Source: Rhipidocladum racemiflorum
Lineage: Eukaryota > Streptophyta > Magnoliopsida > Poales > Poaceae
Length of the DNA stretch: 64,000 nt
Assembly: GCA_036346355.1 (NCBI GenBank)
Contig: CM070591.1
Location: forward strand, 35,434,392 to 35,498,391
Direction of reading: 5' to 3'
The notes beneath the pieces are model-generated. The model ran no database searches and was not told the DNA's origin. It saw only the letters and a list, made by a program, of their open reading frames with translations. This document shows positions 35,298-47,055 of this stretch, piece by piece (the first letter of the stretch is position 1; every line of letters begins with the position of its first letter). The position numbers were made by a program, and so were the translations under genes.

Positions 35298-37202
35298 CTA
35301 ACGTCGAATTCGGCAACTGGTGGTGTTGGATTCGTCCACTCCGCTACAAAGTCTGCCAAGACCTGGGATTTGATTGCCGTGCGAGTTGAAAATTGTATCT
35401 CGAACTCAGTGAGATCCATGGCCCACTTCGCTATTCGGCCACTGGTGTTTTGATTTCTTAGGATCTCCCTAAGCGGAAAGTGGGTCAAGACCACGATCTT
35501 GTGGGCTTGAAAATAATGTCACAGCTTCCTGGAAGCAATGAGCAGTGAGTACAAGAGCTTTTGGACCATGGGGTAACGCTCCTTTGGTCCATGCAAGACT
35601 TTGCTGGCATAGTAGATTGGTCGCTGCACTCGATCCATTTCCACCGTTAAGACTGCACTTACTGCCTGTGGGGTCGCCGCCAGATATAATAGTAAGATCT
35701 CCCCAGACTTTGGCGTGGTTAGGATGGGTGGTCTGGATAGGTACTGCCTCAGTTCTTAGAAAGAGCGGTTTACTTCTTCTGTCCAGGTGAAACCATTATG
35801 CTTGCGGAGCGCCTTGAAGAAAGGCAATCCACGCTCGCCTAACCGGAAAATGAAATGACTTAGAGCCACCATTCGTCCGATCAATGCCTGGACCACCTTT
35901 GGATAGTTAGGTGGTCGCATGTTTTCGATGACTTCAATCTTTTCTTGGTTTTCCCTAATGCCCTGCGGATCGACCATGTAACCAAGCACCCTGCCCGCCC
36001 TCACATCGGACACATTTTTCTGGATTAAGCTTTATTCGATGTCTGTTGAGGTTACGAAAGCTTTCCTCAAGGTCGAATACATGACTCGAGGCGAGCTTGA
36101 TTTTTACCACTATGTCATCCACATAGACTTCCATATTACGACCTATTTGGTTTGGGAAAGTCTTTTGCATGAGACGTTGGAAGGTTGCTCCAGCGTTCCT
36201 GAGACCGAATGACATGGTCGTGTAGCAGAACATGCCGATGGGGTAATGAAGGAAGTCTTCTCTTTATCTTCAGGTGATATGCTGATCTGGTGGTAGCCCG
36301 AGTAGGCATGGAAAAAGCTCATCACCTGGGACTCCGTTGTTGCATCGACCAACTGATCTATGTGGGGCAGCGAAAAATTATCCTTGGGACTGGTGGCATT
36401 CAAGCCCGTATGGTCGATACACATGCGCCATTTGCCCCCCTTTTCTTGACAATGACCAGATTCACTAGCCATTTCGAATGATCGACTTCACGAACGAAGT
36501 CGGCTTTGAGGAGCTTGTCGAGTTCTTCCCGGATGATAGCTTGCTTTTTCGGGGAGAAGCGTCTGAGATTTTGCCACACTAGTTTCTTGTCAGGTCAAAC
36601 CGCTAGCCTGTGCTCGATTACTTCCCTTGGGACCCCGAGCATGTCAGATGGTTTCCAAGCAAACACATCAGCATTTTTCCGGAGGAAAGTAATGAGCTTG
36701 AGTTCCTATTTAGGATCCAAGGAAGATCCTAAATGCACAACCTTGGTCGACTCCGCGTCACTTAGCAAAACCGCCTTGGTCTCTCCTCCGAGCTGGAGGG
36801 CAACTTTTGGCCGGGAATTCTTCGGCTCTTGGTCAGGGCCGCGATGAGGTAATTGCCCGACCATGTCCAGTGCCTTCTCCTCACAGCTCAGGGCCGCCTT
36901 TTGGTTCCCTCCTATGTGATTACTCCGCCTAGACCGGAAACATTCAAGCACTAGTACACATGATGAGTGGCTGCCATGAACTTGGCAAGAGTTGGACTGC
37001 CGAAGATGGCATTGTAGGACAACTCAAAATTGACCACCTCAAAGGTGATCATCTCCGTTCGAAAATTGCTCGGACTCCCGAATATGACGGGCAAAACGAC
37101 CTAGCCGAGAGGTTTGGTCGAGGTGCCCGGAACGATCTTGTAGAAGAGGACCACTATGCTTTTGATTTTGGACCAAGGGACTTGCATCTCATCCAAGGCA
37201 TC
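35298..37202 (-). pseudogene. Old Ty3/gypsy (Tat-type) protease-RT-RNase H fragment
   Basis: Minus-strand pieces in several frames: protease end near 37,190-36,960 (FGSPSNFRTEMITFEVVNF), reverse transcriptase (KGGKWRMCIDHTGLN, AYSGYHQISIS, MSFGLRNAGATFQR, YVDD at 36125-36114), connection domain (RMVALSHFIFRLGERGLPFF) and RNase H (GRIAKWAMDLTEFEIQFSTR ... VLADFVAEW, to 35298). At least four frame changes and several stops show long decay. The copia element inserted at 35298 and cut off the rest of pol. The left edge at about 37202 meets CACTA-like sequence. Confidence 0.85.
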
Positions 37203-37290
37203 CGCCTAGACGATAGTTATAAATGCAGTAGCAAATGTAGTAATATACGGAATAAAAAAAACAACAAAAACTATAGGTAACCGTAGCAAT
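37203..37290. repeat. Direct repeat, copy 1 of 2
   Basis: CGCCTAGACGATAGTTATAA through the A-rich run and ACTATAGGTAACCGTAGCAA. It recurs at 38622-38706 with a few differences. The pair brackets the tandem-repeat and CACTA-like region. Confidence 0.8.
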
Positions 37291-37319
37291 GAACTAAAAA
37301 ACAACCGAAATTAAATCCA

Positions 37320-37760
37320 CTTTGGTATCTACAAGCTAGATATAAACAATCTTCAAATTCTATCGTTACCAAGCTAGATCTTGAATAAAATGCAATTAGA
37401 ACCCATTACTAACCTTATATCACCAAGAACACATGGATCTACAAGCTAGGTCTAAGCAATCTTCAAATTCACTCCTTACCAAGCTAGATTTTTAATATAA
37501 TGTAATTAGAACCCATTACAAGTCTTAAATTACCCAGAACACATGGATCTACAAGCTAAATCTAAGTAATCTTGAAATTCTCTTCTTACCAAGCTAGATC
37601 TCGAATATAATGCAAATTAGAACCCATTACTAACATTATATCACCAAGAACACATGGATAATCTTCAAACTCTCTCCTTACTAAGTTTGATCTTGAATAT
37701 AATGCAATTAGAACCCATGACTAACTTTAGATCACTAAGAACACATGGATCTACAGTTAC
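37320..37760. repeat. Tandem repeat, four units of about 110 bp
   Basis: Units share ACACATGGATCTACAAGCTA, TCTTCAAATTC, TTACCAAGCTAGAT, AATATAATGCAATTAGAACC and CCATTACTAAC. The anchor ACATGGAT occurs at 37431, 37541, 37652 and 37743; the last unit lacks 18 bp. Tandem arrays near element ends are common in CACTA transposons. Confidence 0.85.
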
Positions 37761-37859
37761 CCTTCGAAATCGTCTTCTTTACCATATCGCCTTACAGCCA
37801 CAGCCACCACAAAGGTAGATCCCGAAACCCTAAAAACACTAAGCAGCTCGGGGCTCTAT

Positions 37860-38160
37860 ATTATATATTGCTTGGAGATATCACAGACGATTATATTCAT
37901 AAACCGTCAGTGATATACATAGCAGCCCAGACAATTTTATAATAAAACCATCAGTGATGACTCCTGTAGTGTAAAACCGTATGTGATGTCAATAGAAATC
38001 ATCACTAATGGTTTTAAACTAAAACCGTATGTGATATTGCTATATATCATTGACAATTTATGAAGAGTACCGTTTGTGATGATGTCAATAATGGTTTCAC
38101 TATAGAACCATCAGAGATGTTCCTCATTACATACAGTTTTTCAAAACCGTTTATGATATG
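37860..38160. mobile_element. CACTA (En/Spm-like) end and subterminal repeats, remnant
   Basis: Read on the minus strand, 37972 begins CACTACAGGAGTCATCACTG, a CACTA-type terminus. It is followed by repeated motifs of the type AAAACCGT(A/C)(A/T)GTGATG in both orientations up to about 38160. No transposase and no matching left end were found. Confidence 0.55.
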
Positions 38161-38621
38161 ACGTCTAATATAAATCTTTCTACAGTAGCATGGAGATGTC
38201 AAATTCAGTCTGAGAAGTAAGTTCCATGGAAGCATTTGTGTACGGCTGTAAGTCACGCAGGTAGGCAAATAGAAACAAAGGAGCAGAATGTACCATTGCA
38301 GAGGCTCGATGTCAGCCCAACAAACAGTATAACCATCGGGAGTCGCCGTGATCTAAATTGTATATTTTCAGCATCAAACTGTATGGCTTATGGTCCCATA
38401 ATGTAACTTTGGCATTTTTGCTATGTAGCAGGTGTGGTATGAAAGTACATCAATGTACGGTGGCAGGGCAAGAGAGTATGTAGTAGGTACATCTGAAATA
38501 TAACTAGGGGTATTATGTGGTAGGTGTGCTGAATCAGTACAAATCTATAGCTATATGGTTATCACGACGTCCCGGCAAGGTGGGTTGCCTCTAGAATGTC
38601 TGGACGCGTAGGCATTCGCCT
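38161..38621. other. No gene seen
   Basis: A low-coding stretch without recognisable domain or repeat unit, lying between the CACTA-like end and the second direct repeat. Confidence 0.5.
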
Positions 38622-38706
38622 AGACGATAGTTATAAATGCAGTAGCAAATGTAGTAATATACAAAATTAAAAAAAACAACAAAACTATAGGTAAACCGTA
38701 GCAACG
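38622..38706. repeat. Direct repeat, copy 2 of 2
   Basis: Matches 37203-37290, beginning CGCCTAGACGATAGTTATAA. Confidence 0.8.
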
Positions 38707-39500
38707 AACTTTGGTAACTCTTTGAAGTCCAACCGGTCACTAGAGCGTCAGTCAGTCAGACGCGCTGGCATCAGTCGGACTGGTTACTACTAGCAAATCC
38801 ACCTTTGGGATCTCTTTGAAATCCACCAAGACTCAGACTCACGGGTTGCCCAAGCGATAGTCAGCCCAGCGTGCTGGCGGTAGGCGAGGCGGCCACCACA
38901 GTGACCGCCCCAAAAGGTTGGTGGAAGGCGAAGACCGGTGTAGGCCGACAAGCCGAAGGCGTAGGGGGCTTGGAAGCTGGAACAGCAGGTGTGGCGAAAG
39001 TGTGAAGGCGTAGGCTAATGGGCACCAGCACGAAGGTTGCGGTCGTCGGGCGGCCATAGTGTGGTGGAGGCCAGCGTGGGCGAACTGGCGACTTGGTGAA
39101 GGTAACCGTTAAATGTCGTGCATGTGTCGTTCGTGTGCTTTGCTAGTGGCTACGGCCTGTGACTCCCCTCTTCTTACTCAACCTCCAGTCCAATCGTACG
39201 CCACGATGCCTAGACCAGACTCCTAATCGCGCCGCCATGATGCTTGGACATCCAGGCGGCCACCTGACGCTCTCCAAGCGAGGCATCGGTCCTCGACGCA
39301 CCCCCCTCCGGCCACCAGGATTCCTAGGCGGCGACTTGGTGATGTCATGATAACCATAATAACTATGGAGAGTAAAGTTGGTATGATGAAGATAATATAC
39401 CTTCCATCCATCTATTATTTGAATATTACATCTATTATGTGGGAAGGATTTGGAGAGAGCTCAGACCACCCACGTCACCCCCATGCCGATTTGCAAAAAG
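38707..39500. other. Unassigned sequence, no gene seen
   Basis: Moderately GC-rich up to 39,350, then AT-rich. Open frames are short and resemble no family I know. Two degenerate near-repeats (CTTTGGTAACTCTTTGAAGTCC at 38710 and CTTTGGGATCTCTTTGAAATCC at 38802) suggest local duplication. Confidence 0.45.
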
Positions 39501-39922
39501 TCCCTCCTTTTTCTTTGAATTACGAATAGGTCCCTGTAAATTACAAAGAGCTCCTTTGCGATTTTTTGTGAGGGTAAGAAAAATGTTTCCAAATTGCATT
39601 TAGGTCCTTGGTTCGTTACTTTACGGAAAAGCCTCCCACTAAATACAAATCTCGAACGAGCCATTTTCTAATTTTTCAGGATAACGATTAGGTCCAAAAA
39701 TATAACAAACAGGTCCCCGACCCTTAAGTCCAGGTCCTTTCTCCTTTTTTCCCGAGAAAAATATTTTCGTCAACAGAAATACGTGTACAGTGCTATCTAT
39801 AGGATTGTTTTGTTCAACTCGATCTCTAATCTCTAGATTTTTTTCCCAACTCGATTTCTAATATCTTTCGAAACGTGTATTATTACTCGATGAACGCATA
39901 GTGTTAAACTCGATAAAAGAAG
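39501..39922. repeat. Dispersed repeat R, copy 1
   Basis: Shared core: ACAGAAATA(C/T)GTGTACAG, CTATCT(A/C)TAGGATT, AACTCGATCTCTAATCTCTAG, TTTTTTCCCAACTCGAT, TTTTCGAAACGTG, GCATAGTGTTAAACTCGA. Other copies: 45735-45899, 47056-47534 and 51288-51440. The copies carry the insertion sites of the solo LTRs in this part of the window. Confidence 0.7.
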
Positions 39923-41911
39923 TGTGACACTACGGAATGTCGTGACATTATAAATTATGAAATTTGAGAATAAAACTTTACAGTATGGTGTTTTATTGTG
40001 TTTTGGGCTGTTTCCGGGTGTTTGGGCTTTTCCGGGGGAGTTTGGGCCTTGGGGGAACTAATTTAGGCTTTGGGGGGATGATTTGGGCCATTGGTGGAGG
40101 GGTTTTTGGCCTATTTGGGGGAGCAACCAGCCAGCCCTAACCCTAGGATGCCCCCCCCACCACCTTCTCCTCCCACTCCTAGCCGCCACCCCTCCTTGCG
40201 CCTCCACCCCTTCCCCCTTCCTCCTCCAGCTTCCCCACCTCCCCTAGCCGGCCCTAGGAGAGATCCACCCCATCCCTTGCTACCACACCCCTCCATACCG
40301 TTGTCCTCGCCGTTGGGAAGCTCCGCGACGAGAGGATCTGGCGAAATCGGCTCGTGGAGGGAGATCGGTAGCCTGGGAGGAAGGATTTCGGCGTTCGGCG
40401 TTCGTCGGGAAGAAGTATGGAATGAGTGATCTTTGGGGATGGTCTATATGCTATTCTATAGGTTGATATCATGTTTTTAGATCAATTGGTGGTGCTGTAA
40501 TTGGGTAGTTTAGATGAAATCTAGAGTTTGCCACGTTCTCTGTTTCGGGCAGATTGTGTAGTCGACCTAGGGTTTGTGATTTTGCCAATTTAGAGTCGAA
40601 ATTTGGTCGGCCGCCTATTGAGGACGTTGTAGGTAATTTCAATACCTTTCAGTGTACATAAAGAACGTCCAATTCCGCCCAGCCATTTGAAAGTTATGCT
40701 CGTTTTACCGAACGTGTTAAAAACTGTGACGAGATTAGAACAGATCACGGTATTATGTAGATTAAACCACTTTAGAGTCCGAATCAGTTTTTCCGTATAA
40801 TTAAAAAAAGTTAGGAAATTTACTAAGCTACGCGAGGATTTACTCGTTTAATCAATTTGGAGTCTTAGAACTCAAGTTATGCACGTTGCAAGTCTGCTGT
40901 GCCGACGGGACAGAACCTCTGTTTTTGTGCGAGTAGTTTGCGATGTCGGGGTAGAAGAGTGGTTGCGTACTATTTTGTGGGCACGTTTTAAGTGTGTGGT
41001 ATGCATGTGCAGGTGGTGTGACCCCGGGAGTGCCCTCATCCTCTCGCTAATCCATCGCCCGAGGTTAAGGCAAGTGTATTGGAATGGGTATCGTTTAGAT
41101 TGTTGCTAAACTTGATTAGATACAACTTGCTTTATGATATGATGCTAAGAATGATTTTTGCCTATGACATGATCAACATGATTTCATATTGATTATGATT
41201 GTGTGGTATTTAATGTTTATGCCAATATTTACATGTTATGTCATATGTGCATTCATAATGGAAGAGGCGTCCCGTGCTGATGCGGGCCTCTGTGTTCACA
41301 CGTAGTGAACACGAAAGACCTACCTCGTAGTCCCATCCATGTGTGTGTATGGGAGCGAGTCAGTAAGAGTAGGCACCCTCCATCTACGGGATGGAAGGGG
41401 AAGGGGGTGCACGCCAACGAGTGCGCACTCGGCAATACCGGTATGTGCTTCGTGGAGATATGAGCATTTGCATTGCATACATGATGATGATGAAATGAGT
41501 ACAATGATGTTGAGACATGAGTATGATATGGTATATGCAACTATGACTTGTTCATGATATTGATCATGGTATGTAGTGATGAAAACGTTGAATTGTTCTT
41601 GTTGGTCCATTGCAATATACTTGCTGTCGGGACCCGAATTTGCAAATCCGGACCCTTTGTGTATTCAGCACTAGTCCAGGAACGCGCTAGTGCAAACAGT
41701 CTTAACATCGGTAAATATCACAATCATACCACTCGATACTAACAAAAGTACTTTAATTAAATAGTCAAACTGGTTGCTCGACCTTATGGTCAAGTTACAA
41801 ATATACGCCACGCAGGGCGAAACTTATTAAGAGAGAACTAATAGCAGCGGAAAATGAAATAACTTCGTGGCGCCATCCAGTATACCACAGGCAACTGACT
41901 GGGCTCGCTCC

Positions 41912-43256
41912 CTAAGTAGACGGTTCCTCTTGGAGCTCCTCCTCCAAAACTGGTGTAGACTCCTCTTCAACTGATGTTGTATTGTGGCAAGGGTGAGTAC
42001 TTGGTACTCAGCAAGTCATGCACAGAATGCAAGCTAATATACTACACGCATGGCTTAATACAAAGGAATAGCTCAGGGTATATTTGTAGTAAAACAGCAT
42101 TTGACAAGTAGCATAAGTAGATTCGAAAGCAATAGAAGCAAGTATAAGATCAATAACTTTTCCAGGAGTTTAATCAACATCTTTCCCATTCCTAATCCAC
42201 ATTTCCATCGACATCATTGTTTAACCAAACCCCACCTTTCAAGTCCAAGTTATTTTCAAGAAAATCTAACCCTTGACTGTAATTCCCGAGCGATGTCCAA
42301 TACTGCGGACACGGCTATTCGAATAGATTTTACACTCTGCAGAGGTTATGCACTTTACCCACAAGATACAGTCAAACACCACAAAGGCGAGTTCCCGTAA
42401 CAAAGTCTTTTGGAAACTTCTAACAATACAAGTGGTCCTCCCCGGTTGTTGCACACTAACCCTTCCCTTAGCTGAGGCGAAGTTTAGGCCAACCAACTGT
42501 TAGATGGGTACCTGGCCGCAGCCCCGGTACGCTCCCTCGTACAACTTACAAAAAGGGTGTAGTTGACATCCTGAGGTCCCACAGGTACGTTATTAGCAAC
42601 TTATTCAACTAGGTCCGTCCCATTACAGACATGTGGTTGCACGTTTGACCCAGTTCAAAGGCTTGCAAGGTGAAGTCCTTAGGGTGACCAGGGCAAGACT
42701 ACCCGAAGAACCAAACCAACATTCCCGGTGCCACAACTGGCCCACTCGATCATTCTTGCCACATGCCCCGGTCAAATCTATTTATCAAACCCCCAGTTGA
42801 TTACCATGCACCACGTGCCATCAACAATCACAACACATGATACCTTTCCAAAACAGGTTCAATATATCATTAAGTCAATATTAACATTTGATTGTCCAAA
42901 ATCATGTCATGAGCACGTAGCAGGTCTAAGCAATACACTACGACGATCTACATTTCAAAGTTGGCAATTCTATAATGTCCAACTTGTTAATCCTCAACTA
43001 GGGTGACAAGGGGTCATGGCACATATTTAATTAACCAAGGTGTCATACAGCAATTTGGCATTTATCTATTCCCCCGGAATTAAATAAAGTATTTTCTAAT
43101 TAAACTAGCATGCAATAAATTGAATCAAAATAGATTTCAAAATGGGATCAACATGGTCAAAGCACAATTTGCCTTCAAAAAGTACTTGCTCTTGGTCCTG
43201 AGCTGGCTCCTGGGTCAATACTTCTCCTTCGAATCCTTCCGGCACTTCAACGTCTA
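41912..43256 (-). CDS. LTR-embedded spliced ORF, family B copy 2 (exons 43256-43173 and 41970-41912), uninterrupted
   Basis: The middle exon (84 nt) follows acceptor GTTACGAG and encodes DVEVPEGFEGEVLTQEPAQD plus QEQVLFE. It ends GAAG before GCAAAT, a one-base change from the GC donor GCAAGT of the other copies. The last exon (59 nt) follows ACATCAG and encodes EEESTPVLEEELQEEPST and TAG. The one-base overhang joins as Val and keeps the frame. A first exon ends at ACG^GTGAGT (44268/44267); its frame is open upstream in matching phase, but I find no AUG after the TATA box. The product is strongly acidic, without a recognised domain. It is the only copy with neither stop nor frameshift in these two exons. 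Confidence 0.45.
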
Positions 43257-44610
43257 CTCGTAACGCGTGCAAATAGCAACAAATGAATAAAACAGTAGAC
43301 AAAAGTGCCCATACATCCAAATAAAGTTCATAAACAGAGAGAACATAATTTTATGAATTTTTAGAAACTGGAATCGTCAAATTCGGAGTTTAAATGCAAA
43401 AGTTATAGCATTTTGAAGTTTAAATAATCAATTAAATAATAATACAGAGGAAAACTTTAGTCCAAAAATTAAATAAAATTCATCATTAGGTAGATCTCAA
43501 TTTTATACAAATTTAGAAATTTGAATCACTCAAATCGGAGTTGAAACGCAAAAGTTATAAGCGTTTGAAGTTTGAATCAAAATCTGAAATCATTATTTCG
43601 AATTAATAAATCATTTTCTTTTTCGGAAATTAATTATTGCGTCAGCAAGGACACGTGTCGGTCTCTGATTGGTCCGCTGACATCAGCTGGTTCACGGACT
43701 CGGTCCACGCTCGGCTCGGGTTCACCGTGGACACGACCCACGGGGCAAGTGCCACTGACAGGCGGGCCCGCCCCGTCAGCAACTCGGGCTCACGCCCGCA
43801 CGGGCGCGCCTGACACGGTGGGCCCACTGACACGCGGGCCCCGCGTGTCAGCGACACGCACCCACGCGTGGGCGCGGCTGGGGCACACGTGGCACCATCG
43901 CGACCGTTGATTTGAAAATCGACGGCGCGGATTAGATCTAGGATTTCTCGCGTTGAATTGACGCGGTGGATCTAGACCGTACGATCTGGATCGGACGGTT
44001 GAGATCTATCCAGTTTCGGTGCGACACGGTCCAACGTGGCTCAATCTCGTGCGTTGGATCCAAATCCAACGGTCGAGATTGGATCCAATCCACCGCAACG
44101 TGGGTTTCGTTGCGGTGACGTGGACGCACGTGGATCGTTGGATCTTGATCCAACGGCCGCTAACAGATCTACACGGCACTACACGATCTAATCCTATCCG
44201 TCCATCCTAGATCTAACGGCCGAAATTGCATCCGAGTTCTACCGGGCTAAGGCACACGTGGACTCACCGTGAGCATCGGATGGCGATCGGACGGTGGAGA
44301 GCTTCGGGGGCGTCGATGGCGGTGCGGCGGCACGAGCAAACCGGAGTCGGGGAAGACGACACGTAGCGGGGCGCTCCCGTGGGTTTCCGGCGTGGAGAGA
44401 ACGTTCCGCGGGTGCGTCTCGCTCCAGGGGTCTCGGATCTGGCCTCCAATGCAACGGGGAGCGGCGGACAACGACGGAGCGAGGCAAGATCGAAGCAAAC
44501 CCTAGATCCAATTCCGGCGAGCAATTGCGCAAGCGTGGCAGCGGCTCGAGTGAAACGGATTGAGGCAAACGGTGCGCAATGGAAAGAGGATCACGGGGGT
44601 GGGGTCGCTT

Positions 44611-44620
44611 CCTTAAATAG
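44611..44620 (-). promoter_or_regulatory. TATA-like box of family B LTR (copy 2)
   Basis: The minus strand reads CTATTTAAGG, 634 bp after the LTR start. The corresponding place in copy 3 reads CTATTTAGC (48100-48108), and in the family D LTR CTATTTAAAC (57620-57611). Confidence 0.55.
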
Positions 44621-45734
44621 GGCATCGACGTCCGTGATAAACGCGGAACCCTAATGAACTTGAAAGCGGCGCGGCGGAGCTCTCCGGCTCGGATTCGGAC
44701 GGGGAAGACGACACGAGGGCCGTCCACGTGTCCAGATCAGCGACCCGGATTGCATCGGCTCGAACAAGTCCGATCCGTCCCCGCGTGCGTGACGTGGCAC
44801 CTCGTGGGCGGTTGGATCTTGATCCAATGGTCCACGGGTTAGGGTTTCGGTCGACTGGGTTTGGCTCGACCGTGTGGCGCGGTCGGGTTCGGGTCGGACT
44901 CGAACTCGAGTCCGACTCGGGCTCGGTCGGGTGAACAGTAACCGACCCGGTTCAAAATTCCAGCGATTAAATAATCAAATAAATTCTCAAAAATTCATTT
45001 AATTCATTAAAAATAGCAAAAGGCTCAGAAAAATTCCAGAAAAATTATGGAAAATATTTTAGGACAATTTGGACTCAAATAAAATATTCCCAACAAAATT
45101 TTATTTGCAAAGTTAAATTCTTTAATTATTTCAAAATGGAATAAATTCAAATAAATTCCAAATAAATCCAAACAAATTCCAGAAAATTCCAAAAATTCAC
45201 CAAAGTGCCAAATCACACATGAATTTAAGAAAAGCAAAATTTTGGGGTGTTACACTTGCTGAGTGTTGAACTCACGCTTGTGCTTTCTTGTTGTTTTAGG
45301 TACCATGAGACCGGCATGCGGGGAAGGGAACTAGTCACACTACTACACGTAGCGTCACACATTTGTTTCCACAGTTATTCAGTTGATGTTTTGATAATAA
45401 ATTTAGTGTGATGCAAACTGGTTAATGGTTTAGTTTTGTGTTCTGAGAGCCTTACTGTTCGTTTGGCTCATGGAGACTTTAAATGTTTAAAGTTGGACTT
45501 ATATTGCTATCATACCACTATTTATTGCTGTTTTAGATGTCTCATTTATTGCCATACATTGCTATGATATAGTTGTTGTTCAATTCATGTTAAAACAAAG
45601 GAGATGCTGCCGAAATTTCGGTTTTTAGCATTTGTGCCTTTGCTGTAATTTATCTTTATTTATGGTATTTAGGTGATGTTTAGTGTATGTTTGGTAGCAT
45701 TCAGGCATACTAGATGCCGGGGTGTTACAAGAAG

Positions 45735-45899
45735 GTTGCCATCTCTAATATTTTCCGGAACATGTATTATTACCCGGTTAACACATAGACAGAAATATGT
45801 GTACAGCTCTATCTCTAGGATTTTTTTCAACTCGATCTCTAATCTCTAGATTTTTTTCCCAACTCGATCTCTAATATTTTTCGAAACGTGAATGCATAG
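45735..45899. repeat. Dispersed repeat R, copy 2
   Basis: It continues directly from repeat R copy 1 once the family A solo LTR is removed (GTTGCCATCTCTAATATTTT), and ends in CATAG, the duplicated target of the next insertion. Confidence 0.7.
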
Positions 45900-46266
45900 T
45901 GTCGACGATTGGTTCCGCCGGCAATGAGATTTGTGATTCTAGGGGATTCGTGCAGGATCAGAGCAAGATGGTAACACAGGATGCGAGGGCGATCTTTTTT
46001 TGACAGGTTCGAGCTCTCGCGGAGGAGATAATACCCTAGTCCTGCGTTCTTGGATATATGGGCATGGTTCCCTTTCTTTCTCTCCCCTCCCCCTTTATAT
46101 ACTGGGAGAAGGGTGCGTTACAAGGGGACGCCACCTGATGCTGGGTCAAGTGGACTCATGAGTATGTTGCTTGTCTCTACCTGCTGAACCCTACCACGTC
46201 CGCAGGATTTGGTTGTTGCTTTCCCGACCCGCACCTGCCGATCTGTCAGGGTCTGTAGGCGCCGGG

Positions 46267-46850
46267 TGTGGGATGTCCGAGATAGGGGTCCCGCAAGTGG
46301 GGCCTATACCTGAATGGGCTAGACGGGTGGGCGGAGCAGTAGGCCCAAAGCCCAGAAGCGCCACGACGGGCCCGGAGGAGGTTTCGACTTGTTCCCCAAG
46401 GCAACTCCCGATCCTTCGACGAAGCTTCGCGCCACGCCCAAACAACCCGCCAAAAGCGAAGCATGCAACCTGACATTCGCAGAGCCGCAGCGCTGAACCC
46501 GACAGGCTGAGGGCGCTGGCCTGGGGAAAGCACAACCACCTCTCCAAGACGTAGTGCGCCATAGCCGACGAAGACAAAGTACGTGTTGGTGAGGCCACCA
46601 TGTTGAGTGCCCGGTGGCGCCCATCTATCATATATCCCTCCCCCAGTATATAAGGGGAGGAGGGAGAAACAAGAAAGAGAGGACGCTCATATATCCAAGA
46701 ACACAGGACTAGGGTATTATCTCCTCCGAGAGAGCCCGAACCTGTCTAAAAAACAGATCGCCCTCGCATCCTGTGTTACCATCAAGCTCAGATCCCGCAC
46801 GAATCCCCTAGAATCACAAATCTCATTGCCGGCGAAACCGATCGTCGACA
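46267..46850 (+). repeat. Family F solo LTR (inner), 584 bp, opposite orientation
   Basis: It starts TGTGGGATGTCCGAGATAGG and ends CGATCGTCGACA, flanked by CCGGG (46262-46266 and 46851-46855). It sits inside the outer LTR of the same family in inverted orientation. The arrangement looks like a long hairpin, but target repeats show it is an insertion. Confidence 0.92.
46647..46655 (+). promoter_or_regulatory. TATA box of inner family F LTR
   Basis: TATATAAGG in a CCCAG...GGAGG context, about 380 bp from the LTR start and 195 bp before its end. Confidence 0.65.
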
Positions 46851-47055
46851 CCGGGTCGCAGGCTTTTCCTTTTGGCCGGGTTGTCCTGACACGGCGCGAA
46901 GCTTCGTCGAGGAGGTAACTAGCTGCCTTGGGGAAGAAGTCGGGCCACGGCTTTGGGCTCTTCGTAGTGCCTCCAAACTCTGGGCCTACTGCTCGACCCG
47001 CGGCCCAGTTGGGCATTGGCTTCTCTTGCGGGACCCCCGTCTCGGACATCCCACA

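Larger units (their letters stand above)
41625..45254 (-). repeat. Family B solo LTR, 3,630 bp
   Basis: Read on minus: TGTAACACCCCAAAATTTTG ... CGGGTCCCGACA. The 5-bp repeat CTTGC flanks it (41620-41624, 45255-45259). The family A LTR at 21,328 shows the uninterrupted target (ATATACTTGCTGAGTG). Orientation is inferred from the TATA-like box, the spliced ORF and the AATAAA/AATTAA motifs near the far end. The LTR is unusually long and contains a gene-like unit, listed separately. Confidence 0.9.
39923..45729 (+). repeat. Family A solo LTR, interrupted by a family B solo LTR
   Basis: It begins TGTGACACTACGGAATG and ends GCCGGGGTGTTACA, with the 5-bp repeat AGAAG on both sides (39918-39922, 45730-45734). 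Without the insert it is about 2.17 kb, the normal family A length. Repeat R at 47,078 shows the unoccupied site (AAAAGAAGGTTGACATC). Family A exon-like segment: 41013-41069, between acceptor TGTGCAG and donor AAG^GCAAGT; acceptor TTGTTTTAG at 45299. No interior domain is present, so it is the product of LTR-LTR recombination. Confidence 0.92.
45900..47055 (-). repeat. Family F solo LTR (outer), interrupted by a second family F solo LTR
   Basis: On minus it starts TGTGGGATGTCCGAGACGGG (47055) and ends ...CCAATCGTCGACA (45900). It is flanked by CATAG (45895-45899 and 47056-47060). Removing the insert gives 567 bp. A TATA box (TATATAAAG, 46102-46094 on minus) lies within. Confidence 0.9.

Noticed and set aside
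45900..47055. A long inverted repeat suggesting a foldback transposon
   Set aside because: Separate 5-bp target repeats for outer and inner units, and TG...CA ends, show two solo LTRs instead.
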